Assembly (NCBI GenBank): GCA_028554755.1
Contig: JAPTOF010000003.1
Span: 6,781,501 to 6,845,500, forward strand
Direction: 5' to 3'
DNA from: Cordia subcordata
Lineage: Eukaryota > Streptophyta > Magnoliopsida > Boraginales > Cordiaceae
Length of the DNA: 64,000 nt
In this document: one piece after another, positions 34,836 through 44,464 of the stretch
Layout: the number at the start of each line of letters is the position of its first letter
Numbering within the stretch: the first letter of the stretch is position 1
Notes under the pieces: model-generated
Seen by the model: only the letters and a program-made list of their open reading frames with translations
The model's database searches: none
Told to the model about the DNA's origin: nothing
Position numbers and translations under genes: made by a program

Positions 34836-35342
34836 TGTTGGGTTATGGCTCAAAGTCCAAGTCCATACAAGTTAGGAAACTTGTAGAGGAGGCAATATAA
34901 TAATTGTTTACCAAATTATGAGCTACCTAAATAGTGTAGGCGAAATCTTGAGAAGCAAGGATTTCTCTTTTATAAATAGAGGGTCTTGTAGCTTGTATTT
35001 GGTGTGCCTTAGGAGTGTGCCTTAGGGCCATACCCCATGAGGGGTATAGGTGAGAGATCCTAAGAGCCTTATGTGTGTGTGTGAGAGAAAGAGGTTCTTA
35101 TATTCATTCTAGTCCTGTTGAGGATGTAGCCATTATAAGAACTTTATGGGTGAGGGTTTAGACTTTTATGCAAAAAGTCATCACCTGAGTTGTAACCCAT
35201 TATTTTTGAATAGTAGAATTATCCTAAAGGGGGATCGTGGATGTGGACAGAAGGCCGAACTATGTTAAAAATATTGCAGGTTCTTCATGTGTGTTTTCCA
35301 TTATGTATTGATGTTGTGCATGTGTCCTTAATTTTCCTAACA
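34836..35342 (+). repeat. T3 5' LTR
   Basis: 507 bp, TGTTGGGTTATGG to CCTAACA. TATA box TATAAATA at 34971-34978; hairpin ATACCCC-ATGA-GGGGTAT at 35030-35047. The 5' two thirds match 49931-50248. The following GGCAGTTTCAAAGCC is a poor match to a tRNA-Met PBS. Confidence 0.85.
35030..35047 (+). promoter_or_regulatory. Hairpin near the 5' end of T3 RNA
   Basis: ATACCCC (35030-35036), loop ATGA, GGGGTAT (35041-35047), a perfect stem in the same sequence context as the C1 hairpin (preceded by AGGGCCA, followed by a GTGAGAGA block). Relative to C1, the second pair changed from C-G to T-A on both sides. In the T3 3' LTR (50112 onward) the right arm is damaged. Confidence 0.6.
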
Positions 35343-35862
35343 GGCAGTTTCAAAGCCTGGTTGGTGAACTGAGCACAGTGACGATGCAAGGAGGACATAG
35401 AAGGAGTTTGTTGAAGGACGCTATGAAAATATTGCCAAAAACGAGTTCAAAAATTTTTCGGATCTACTGGTCACGTTTAGTGGCTTTCCTGAGGTCCGAT
35501 CATTGATCCATTTATTGCTGTGTGTTGGTTGTAGCAAGAAGAATAACTTCCTAAAATTTTGTGACGTTCCAACAATCAGCTTGTGAGATACAAACAGGTC
35601 AAGTTTTGTGAATTTGTGGTCAAAAGTCAAACAGAGGGTTTGACTAGCTTTGGTCGAGGGCTATTTTGGGGTTTGACTGAGTTGATCGATGGTTCCTCAA
35701 TCATTTTTCGACGTCCTACTTTTGGTTTTAGGTCTATTTTGCCAAATTCTTGATGTATCATGGGTGACCCTTGAATTTGGGTAAAATGATGAAGTTTGTG
35801 ATGGAATTGTGCAAAAGTCTTTGAACCATTTTGCAAGCAAACACATGTAGCCAGCTAGTGAT
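35343..35862 (+). other. T3 leader, non-coding, with TTGAC motifs
   Basis: About 520 bp between the T3 5' LTR and the G4 insertion. It holds GGTTTGACT, GTTTGACT and, on the other strand, further TTGACC/T sites near 35597-35650. It then has a TTTTTCGACGTCCTACTTTTGG phrase close in layout to the C1 leader at about 4970-5010. No gag is recognised. Confidence 0.6.
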
Positions 35863-36871
35863 TGTTACGACCCCAACATTTACCTAAGTGAATCGTAAGA
35901 ACGTGACTGCCATGAACCTAAGAAAGAAAACTTTCCTAAGCCTGCAAGGCATATAATAAAGATCACAAGCATCACACATAATTTTGTAAGTCTCAGAGCA
36001 TCTAGACCTCGACAACCAAAGAAAACATAGTTCATGTCTCCAAAACAATAAAACTCCAAAAAAATTTACATTATCCCAAAAGCTTAATCAAAACTAACAT
36101 GTTTAGAAACTTCAACTAACCAAAGTCCTTGTGAAGGTTATCTATCCCAAGCTTAGAATCACGAATCTATTCCTTAATATCTACAGAAGACAATTTCCAA
36201 AAGACAAAGAAAAATAATAAAATAATGAGATGTGAATCTTGGTAAGTAGTAAGATTCCCACAATAATTAAAAGTAAATATGCAACGTAAAGCAACACGAT
36301 AGTTTTTCTTTTGAATTCATAAAGAATAATAGATTCCCTTTTTCCTTTATCAATAAAAGTAACATGATTAAAGAGTGTGTCAAGCAGAATTAAGTATAGA
36401 CGATTAGCATCTAAACCAAAATTATTCACACGTGCCATAACAAATCAAACCTATTGTACCAATAATGGATCCATAAATATATTGCCGAGGCTACATTCCT
36501 GGTAGTACAGTCCAAAAAGTGATTTGTTGTCGCACAAATCATCAAAAGTAAGAGGGAATCCCTTTCAAAATGATAGTGCACTACCTCACAATATGTCGGT
36601 GTACTATTCCCACCAACAAGGGCTCAAAATCACAGCTTCAATACATGGCACTAGGGTTAATTTCATTATGTACACAACACACATTAAGAAAACTTCTTTT
36701 TGTACATGAATCAAATCCCAATTTTAGCTCATATCTTTAGCATTTACAATTCAAATGATATCAAAAAGGAATGACCCAACATCAAAATAGTTAGACTTTA
36801 AACTGTAAGTTATTGCAAGAAAGAAGAAAAAAAAGGAATACAATAAACTTGAAGTAATAATGATAATAATG

Positions 36872-36911
<40 letters not shown>

Positions 36912-37186
36912 CAACAACAACAACCAAGATAAGAATAATACATAAATAAACAAAAAAAAATATGATATTGGAATAGTGAGAGTACTGTTCACATGAATAG
37001 TCCTGAGCACTATTCCCATGAGCAATAACCAAAATTTTCTTTTCCTTTTTTTTAACCAAAATATATTTTATTATTTTAATCAAAATAAGTTGGTTCACAT
37101 CATTAACAAGAGCAGTAGGTATACAATTCTAAGCATCAACACTAGAATAATATGTAAATAAACAAAAATAATTTAGGAAAGTGAGG

Positions 37187-37232
37187 GTACTGTTCACGTG
37201 AATAGTACTCGAGCACTATTCCCATGAACAGT
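37187..37232. promoter_or_regulatory. G-box palindrome and inverted repeat in the G4 3' LTR
   Basis: ACTGTTCACGTGAATAGT has the G-box CACGTG (37195-37200) at its centre and is nearly self-complementary. It is followed after a few bases by CACTATTCCCATGAACAGT, which can pair with it as a second arm. A sister block lies at 36982-37030 with CACATG. In the 5' LTR the copies are at 48708-48729 and 48909-48930, both with CACGTG. Confidence 0.55.
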
Positions 37233-37532
37233 AACTAAACTTTTCTTTGCTTTCTTCTCAATCTATAAATCTAAGGCACTATACGATAGTATCCGTTTTT
37301 TCTTATTGACGTGTTCCTATATCTATGAACCAGAAAATAAAACCTTATACTAAAAGATTGGAGTTTCTACTTACCTCTCTCGGGACACGATCTACACCTC
37401 TCAGGATCCAAATCTTTGAACCCAAAAATCAAAATTTAGACTTGAGAGAACCCCTTGCATAGTGATCGAACAACTCCCTATGACACCGAATGTCATTCTT
37501 TGATCTCTTTCTCCCATGTGGAGGTTACGAAT

Positions 37533-37536
<4 letters not shown>

Positions 37537-37577
<41 letters not shown>
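37537..37577. repeat. AT dinucleotide microsatellite
   Basis: Uninterrupted TA/AT run of about 40 bp inside the G4 3' LTR; the matching place in the other LTR (near 49258) lacks it, so it expanded after insertion. A second run lies at 37712-37750. Confidence 0.85.
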
Positions 37578-37582
<5 letters not shown>

Positions 37583-37708
37583 ACCCTTCTTTAGGTTTTT
37601 AATATAGGGCTGGGCTCTAAGAAATTTTATTTAAGAACTCACTTTTATCCAAGTCTAAATTAGGATTTTTTTCTAGCCCCTAAAATAAAATAATTAACTT
37701 TGGCCTGC

Positions 37709-37751
<43 letters not shown>

Positions 37752-37788
37752 TACAAGTCAATTGGTCCTAAGCTTGTAGGTTGTTACA

Positions 37789-38566
37789 CCCTTCCCTCCT
37801 TAAAAGAAGTTTCGTCCTCGAAACTTACTTACCTCGCTCATAAGAGATGAGGCTTACTAACTAGATAAACATTAACAAGAGTGAAATTATCACAACCAAT
37901 AGTTTGTATAGAGTCCCAAAAAAATATATAGTGGGATACTAAGAATTGAGCCAAAATAGGATCCAAACACAAGAATGATTATACGGGAATAGCATATAGG
38001 ATAATCCAAGTGGAAACAACCAACTAATTCAAAACAAGTGATAATATTGATCAAGTATTTCAAGTTTGATATGTGTTTTCCAAGGTTAATAAAGCTAATT
38101 ATTGCTTTAAGTTACAAATAGGCAAGACAAACTAGATTTAAATTAAAATTGTGGTTTGAAGAGATAATTTAAGGGGTTAGAAATTAAATTTTATTATACT
38201 ATTGATTTGAAGGGTTGTGTATGAAAATCATTTAAATTATAAGATGAAGCTGTACTAGGAAACTCACAAGCTTATCGAGGAAGTCTCACACAAGTAAACT
38301 TTCTTGAGTAGATCTGTCAACAAATAAACCAAAAAAGGGATAGAATGTTTCATTGAAAAGAAATAGGCTTTTATGAATGATTTGACCCCAACTATGATGG
38401 GTCAAATAAAACTTAGATTTCAAATGTTGTCATAGATGAATAATCAAATGTGAAGGAAAACATGTTAACAAAATAAATTAGACGAGTGGCAAATCACTAA
38501 TTTTTGGTGCTCCAGATGGATCATGTACAAACTTGTTTTTCACCCCTTATAAAAAAAAATACATAG
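37789..38566 (-). other. G4 interior next to the PPT, no coding recognised
   Basis: It begins with the polypurine tract (37789-37801, minus strand) and the CGAGGACGAAACTTC phrase. The rest is AT-rich sequence without a recognisable reading frame. It ends at the C2 target duplication CATAG (38562-38566). Confidence 0.6.
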
Positions 38567-38903
38567 TGTTGAATGTGGCTCGTATTCTTGGGCAACAAGA
38601 ATAGCAAATTTCCTTATTAGCATATTACTTTATTCGCTTGTTACCTTTTGTAGCACATAATTAATTAGTTGCCTTTTCTGTTTAATAGGTTTAGGAAACC
38701 TTTGCACTATATATATATATGTGGCAATACTCATTATGTTATGTGTGAGAGAGAAACTAGAGTAAGAGCCTTGTAGCATTCGTGATCAATAATAGAATTA
38801 TTCTCTGCTGCCCGTGGACGTAGGCTTTAAAGCCGAATCACGTAATTCTTGTGTCTGTTATTTCTTCTCGTATTCTTCGTGTTTGCATGTTTTTTTTCCA
38901 TCA
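38567..38903 (+). repeat. C2 5' LTR
   Basis: 337 bp, TGTTGAATGTGGCTCG to CCATCA. Positions 38587-38743 have no similarity to the C1 U3; 38744-38903 match C1 4146-4304 at about 90%. A TATATATATATA tract (about 38708-38720) is the likely TATA region. An ATAGAATT/AATAA region occupies the poly(A) position of C1. Confidence 0.92.
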
Positions 38904-38906
38904 AAC

Positions 38907-38919
38907 TGGTATCTAGAGC
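38907..38919 (+). other. C2 primer binding site, one-base insertion
   Basis: TGGTATCTAGAGC: the tRNA-Met complement with an extra T in the middle. In C1 the site is perfect. The insertion would weaken priming and probably arose after integration. Confidence 0.8.
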
Positions 38920-39773
38920 TTAGGTTTATTCCGCTGCGAGAGGGAAAAAAAAAAACCAAAACTCAATTAAAGTCAAACCAAACAGTGCCTTGAAAAGCCA
39001 AAATAAGTTTCAAGCCAAACAGAGCCTTAAAATCACCATTGTCTGCCAAAATTGAACTTCACAATTCCGTTGACGAAATTGCACAATATTGGTACCAAAA
39101 GCTTCCTCTCAAAGAGAAGAGTTGATTGGAGGTGCTTGCGTTGAGTATCGGTGACCAGAATCGTGTATTTCAAAACTCGAAAGGTCGTGGGTTTGCTTTG
39201 TGGTTGCTAGCGGTTCTTCAGCGTGAACATCAGCAATAAATCAGTGCCGTTGAGGTCTATGTTGCACAAGGATCATTTTGGCGTGCTCGGCGCTAAGTTT
39301 GGTGGCTAGTGGTGAGAGTTTTGACCGGGCGGGTCAAGCTTCTTGTTTAGGATGGCTAGCGGGGAGAGAAGAAACAACCCGCGGGTTGATGGTTTTGGTT
39401 AAGTTGGGTTCGGGTTTGGTTTGTATGTTTTTGGGTTCGGGTAGGGAGATTTAGCTGGGCCGGGTTTGCTTGTTTTTAGTTTTGGGTTTGGTGGAGCAAG
39501 GGTTTGGATCGGGCCAGGGTAGAGGCTTTGTCCAAAATTTTCTTTTGGGTCTTGGGTTAATATATTTCTTGGGTCTTAGAGTTTTTTTTTTTAAATTTTG
39601 TGTTGGGCTAAGAGTAGTTTCCAAAATAAGAAGGAAAAACATTTTCTTTGGGCTTGGGCTTTGTGTTTAGCCTAAAAGAAAAAGAAAAGAAAAGAGTTTT
39701 TATTTTTATTTCTTGGATTGGGCCTAGTCCAGGAAACAAAAAAAATAATAATAATAATAAGATCTGACTAGGT

Positions 39774-39992
39774 TTGACCTTTGACCAGCGTTGACCGGAG
39801 TTTGACTTTGACAGTTGACCATTGACTGAGGGTTGACCGGGTTTGACCAGAGCCTTACCTCACGTTTTTTCGACGTGCTGAGTTCGTTTTTGGGCTCTAT
39901 TTTTCCAGATTTTGCTTCGAAGTACTTGTTTAGGGACGGTGTTGACTTTGACCAACAGGTTTGACTTTGACCGGTGTTGACCAAAGTTGACC
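39774..39992 (+). promoter_or_regulatory. W-box-like TTGAC(C/T) array in the C2 leader
   Basis: Fourteen TTGACC/TTGACT copies plus one TTGACA, all on the plus strand, in 219 bp. The array has the same two-cluster layout as C1. The leader upstream (38904-39760) differs strongly from C1 and is rich in GGGTTTGG-type repeats, yet the array is kept. Confidence 0.6.
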
Positions 39993-40082
39993 AGGGGTGT
40001 TCCTAAGGTTTTTTGACGTGCTGAATCTGTTTTTGCGATCCGTTAAACCAAAATTCCATCCCGAAGTGTGAGTTTTGAGCAA

Positions 40083-40846
40083 ATGAAGATGTTTTCCACA
40101 GGTGGAAAGTTTGAAATCGAGAAGTTTGACGGGAGAATGAGTTTCAGTCTTTGGAAGATCAGATTCAAGGCATTTATAACAATGCAAGGACTTTGGAAAC
40201 TCATTGAAGAAGTGATCCCGGAAAAGACGGAACCAGCAGTGAGAGAAGAACTCGAAGCGAAAGCCTTGAGTGCAATACATATGTCCGTGACAAATGAAGT
40301 ATTGCTGGAGATTGCTGAGAAAACGGTAGCAGTTGAGGCTTGGAATACTTTGGTGGAATTGTATGCATCTAAATCTCTCACCAATCGCCTCTACTTGAAG
40401 AAGCGATTGTATCATCTTAGAATGAAAGAAGGTACATCACTAAAACAACACCTCGATAAGTTTACCTCTTGTTTTATTACTTTGAAGGATGTGGGTGTTA
40501 AAATTGATGACAAAGATCAAGCTATGATCGTATTATGCTCCTTACCGCCTTCATATATGAACTTTGTGGACACTATGTTGTACGGGAGGGATAAAATTAC
40601 CTTTGAAGATGTGATTACTTCATTAAAATCGAAGGATCTTCAAACACATATTCCGGGACACAGGGAAGAAGTTCATGGGGAAGGTTTAGTGAGTAGAAAG
40701 AGATCGGAGATAGAGGGGGATCTTCGAGTAGAAAGAAAAGCAAATCAAGGTCAAAATCAAGAGTAAGGAAGTTACGCTGTTTCAAGTGTGGTGAAAAGGG
40801 TCACATTAAGAAAGAATGTCCAAAACTGAAAAAGGGAAAGAAAAAG
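40083..40846 (+). pseudogene. C2 gag, frameshifted before the zinc knuckle
   Basis: ATGs at 40083 and 40089 open the frame (MKMFSTGGKFEIEKFDG is the N-terminus region). The capsid-like domain is continuous to near 40712, where one missing base relative to C1 shifts the frame to a stop at 40764-40766. The zinc knuckle CFKCGEKGHIKKEC (40778-40819) lies in the other frame. C2 is intact where C1 is shifted near 5412. Confidence 0.88.
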
Positions 40847-41905
40847 GTGGAGAATTCAGCTAATGTGGTGGAGAGTGCTGACAGTGATGGAGATAACTCG
40901 AGTAGTATCGGGGAAGTTTTGACTGTGAGTAGATCACAGTGGCATAATCAATGGATTCTTGATACCGGTGCAACGTTCCATATGTGTCCTAGGCATGACT
41001 GGTTCTCTTCTTATTCCAAAAGAGAAGGGAAAGTCTTTCTAGGCAATGACCTTTCGTTGAAGGTGGAGGGAATGGGCATCATAAATATCAAGATGTTTGA
41101 TGGTATTACAAGATCTATCGAGTGTTGGCATGTACCGGAGCTGAAGAAAAACTTGATTTCTCTTGAGCGTTTGGATTCTCATGGATACAAATTTCGAAGT
41201 GAGAATGGTGTCTTAAATGTGACCAAAGGTGCAATTGCGCTCTTGAAAGGGAACTTGACTGGCGGCCTATATGTCCTTCAAGGTAGTACAGTTACAGGTG
41301 TTGCAGCTGTTACATCCAAGGAGAGTGATAATGATACTACGCAGTTATGGCACAAAACGTTGGGCCATATGAGCGAGTGGGGACTGACCGAGCTGAGCAA
41401 GAGGGATTTGCTTTGTGGACAAAGAATTGGGACGCTTGAATTCTGTGAGCATTGTGTCTTTGGAAAGCAAACCAGGGTGAAGTTCAGTAAGGGGCAGGAG
41501 AACACCAAAGGCACACTTGATTATATTCATTCTGATCTTTAGGGTTCTAATAAAATCCCTTCCAAGAAAGGTGCCAGGTATTATATCACTTTCATTGATG
41601 TATACTCTCAGATGATGTGGGTATACTTCTTGAAAACTAAAGATGAGGCGTTTCCAACATTTGTCGAGTGGAAGACGTTGATTGAGAAGCAGATTGGTAA
41701 ACAAATTAAGCGTCTTAGGACTGACAATGGGTTGGAATATTGCAATAAAGAGTTTGATGAGTTCTGCAGGAAACATGGCATTGTGAGACACCGCACATGT
41801 GTAGGGACACCACAACAGAATAGAGTTGCAAAACGCATGAATAGAACTCTGGTGGAGAGAGCTCATTGTATGCTCTCCCAATCTGGTTTGAGTCAAGACT
41901 TTTAG
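40847..41905 (+). pseudogene. C2 protease and integrase, with stops and lost catalytic Glu
   Basis: Protease WILDTGATFHMC is intact (about 40960-41000). Pre-integrase domain LWHKTLGHMS and CEHCVFGKQTR follow. The frame stops at TAG 41540-41542 just after HSDL, where C1 reads Trp. It resumes with the integrase core (YFLKTKDEAFPTFVEWK, RTDNGLEYC). The third acidic residue, Glu in C1, is Lys here (codon 41831-41833). The frame ends at TAG 41903-41905, the stop shared with C1. The integrase product would be inactive. Confidence 0.9.
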
Positions 41906-44056
41906 GCTGAAGCCGTCAATACGGCATGCTACTTGGTGAATAGGTCTCCATCCAAAGCTATTGAATTGAAAACTCCTTTTGAGTTATGGTCTGGTAAGCC
42001 TGCTGACTACTCTCGATTGAGGGTGTTTGGTTGCCCTGCATACGCTCACGTGAAGGATGGCAAGTTGGAGCTGAGGGCAAAGAAATGCATATTTCTAGGC
42101 TATGCATCCGAGAGGAAAGGTTACAAGTTGTGGTGCAGAGATCCAAAGTCTCCAGGTTTCCTCATCAGCAAGGATGTCATATTCAATGAATCTGCTTTAT
42201 TAGACCAAGAAAAGGAGAAAGCGGTAGCTGGTTTAGACCACGGTGTCAAAGAGCATGTGGAGGTATTTGCTAATGTTCCAAATGTTCCATCTAGCAATAG
42301 TAGCAGTCAAATTCAGCCGACTCAACCAACTGAGGTACATGATCAAAATGTGCCTAAACAACAGAAGTACGGCATTGCCACTGGGCGAGAAAGGAGACAG
42401 ATTATAGAGCCTCAAAGGTACGGATACGCTGATCTTGTTGCTTATGCTTTGACTGTTGCTGAAACAATTGAAGGACATGAGCCGAATTCATACAAAGAGG
42501 CCATATCTGGGAAAGATTCTGCTCAGTGGGTGGGTGCCATAAGTGAGGAGATTGAGTCTCTTCATAAGAATCAAACGTGGGAGCTTGTTGAATTGCCTAA
42601 GGGACAGCGAGTTGTCGGTTGCAAATGGGTTTACAAGAAAAAGGAAGGTACTCCAGGGGTTGAAGGTCCTCGATACAAGGCACGGTTGGTAGCAAAAGGC
42701 TATACACAAAGGGAAGGTGTTGACTTCAACAAAGTGTTCTCTCCGGTTGTGAAGCATAGTTCCATCAGGGTTTTACTAGCCTTGGTTGCTCTTCATGACT
42801 TAGTGCTTGAGCAGCTAGATGTGAAAACGACGTTTTTGCATGGTGATCTTGAAGAGCAAATTTGCATGAGTCAATTGGAGGGGTATATAGTTCCTGGTAA
42901 GGAGAACCATGTTTGCAAACTGAAAAAGTCCTTGTATGGGTTGAAGCAGCCACCTCGACAATGGTATAAGAGATTTGACACATTCATGGTAGGTGTTGGA
43001 TACACAAGGAGTGTCTATGACAGCTGTGTGTATCTCAAAAGGCTTCCAGATGGTTCGTTTGTGTACTTGTTGTTGTATGCCGATGATATGCTTATTGCTG
43101 CTAAAATCATGTCTGCAATCGATTAATTAAAGAAGTAGCTAGGTGATGAGTTTGAGATGAAGGATCTTGGAGCAACAAAGAAGATTCTTGGCATGGAGAT
43201 TCACAGATATAGAAATGCTGGGAAGCTGTTCTTGTCTCAACAGAGTTATATTGAGAAGGTGCTGGAGCGTTTCGAGATGCTTAAAGCTAAGCCTGTGAGT
43301 GTGCTGCTTGCTGCTCATTTCAAGTTGTCTGCAGATTTGTCACCTAAAACTGAGGAGAAGGTGGAGCATATGTCTCATGTTCCATACTCGAGTGCTGTTG
43401 GTAGCTTGATGTATGTTATAGTGTGCACTTGACCTGATATTTCACATGTAGTTAGTGTTGTGAGTAGGTATATGGCATCACCTGGGAAAACACACTGGGA
43501 AGCGGTGAAATGGATAATGAGATATTTGCGTGGCACTGCGAATATAGGATTGCTATTTAGCAAGATGACTGGAGATTGCACGAGGTTGGTGGGTTATTGT
43601 GATTCAGACTTTGCGGATGACCTTGATAAGAGAAGATCTCTTACGGGTTACGTGTTTACTCCCTTTGGATGTGCTATCAGTTGGAAACCGACATTACAGT
43701 CTATTATGGCATTGTCGACTACTGAAGCGGAGTGCATGGCAATTGCAGAAGCTGTGAAGGAGGCCATGTGGTTACAAGGCCTGGTTCGTGATCTTGGACT
43801 GTAGCAAGATACAAGTACAGTCTTTTGTGATAGCCAGAGTGCAATCCATCTGACGAAGAATCAGATGTATCATGAGAGGACTAAACATATTGATATCAGA
43901 TATCACTTTATCAGAGATGTTGTATCAGAAGGAATCATATCGGTACAGAAGATATCTACCAATAAGAATCCAGCAGATATGATGACTAAGGTGGTTCTAA
44001 TCAGCAAGTTCAAGCATTGCTTGGACTTGGTTGCTATTTGCGGTGCAGAGCATTGA
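41906..44056 (+). pseudogene. C2 reverse transcriptase and RNase H, with stops
   Basis: From 41933 the frame is open for 397 residues through hinge and RT, with LDVKTTFLHGDL, YGLKQPPRQWYKRFD and an intact YADDMLIAA catalytic box (about 43075-43101), to a TAA at 43124. It continues in the same sense with KDLGATKKILGMEIHRY, a TGA at 43430-43432, then RNase H (GYCDSDFADDLDKRRSLTGY, LSTTEAECMAIAEAVKEAMW), a TAG at 43802-43804, and the C-terminus with NPADMMTK to 44056. The RT core is better kept than in C1; losses are mainly point stops. Confidence 0.9.
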
Positions 44057-44113
44057 GCCCTTAGGGGCAGTTGGCTGCAGGGATAATGGTGTATTGATTG
44101 GAGCGAATACGTG

Positions 44114-44127
44114 CCAAGGTGGAGATT
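44114..44127 (+). other. C2 polypurine tract
   Basis: CCAAGGTGGAGATT-type run directly before the 3' LTR at 44128; identical in layout to C1. Confidence 0.8.
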
Positions 44128-44459
44128 TGTTGAATGTGGCTCGTATTCTTGGGCAACAAGAATAGCAAATTTCCTTATTAGCATATTACCTTATTCGCTT
44201 GTTACCTTTTGTAGCACATAATTAATTAGTTGCCTTTTCTGTTTAATAGGTTTAGGAAACCTTTGCACTATATGTATGTGGCAATACTCATTATGTTATG
44301 TGTGAGAGAGAAACTATAGTAAGAGTCTTGTAGCATTCGTGATCAATAATAGAATTATTCTCTGCTGCCCGTGGGCGTAGGCTTTAAAGCCGAACCATGT
44401 AATTCTTGTGTCTGTTATTTCTTCTCGTATTCTTCGTGTTTGCGTGTTTTTCCCCATCA
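44128..44459 (+). repeat. C2 3' LTR
   Basis: 332 bp. It differs from the 5' LTR by about ten substitutions, a shorter TA tract (TATATGTATG in place of the pure TA run) and a different C/T run near the end. It ends CCATCA, then the TSD CATAG (44460-44464). Confidence 0.92.
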
Positions 44460-44464
44460 CATAG

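Larger units (their letters stand above)
35863..37788 (-). repeat. G4 3' LTR
   Basis: 1926 bp. Contains an ATT-type trinucleotide run (about 36866-36912), two copies about 205 bp apart of a G-box palindrome block (36982 and 37187), and two AT dinucleotide runs (37537-37577 and 37712-37750). A long isoleucine-rich minus-strand frame across the trinucleotide run is an artefact of the repeat. Confidence 0.88.
38567..44459 (+). mobile_element. C2: Copia-type LTR retrotransposon, sister of C1, nested in G4
   Basis: A 5893 bp element with LTRs 38567-38903 and 44128-44459 (about 3% different plus small indels). Perfect TSD CATAG at 38562-38566 and 44460-44464. PBS at 38907 with one inserted T. Gag-pol is near-identical to C1 but the U3 half of the LTR is unrelated. 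Stops and one frameshift break the polyprotein; it shares one stop with C1. The integrase Glu is replaced by Lys. Confidence 0.95.

Noticed and set aside
36751..37098. Isoleucine-rich minus-strand frame (115 residues) that looks like a membrane protein
   Set aside because: It is the translation of an ATT-type trinucleotide run in the G4 LTR; the other LTR has different units and no such frame.
39451..39670. Short frames on both strands in the C2 leader
   Set aside because: Produced by GGGTTTGG-type low-complexity DNA; no counterpart of this kind in the C1 leader.
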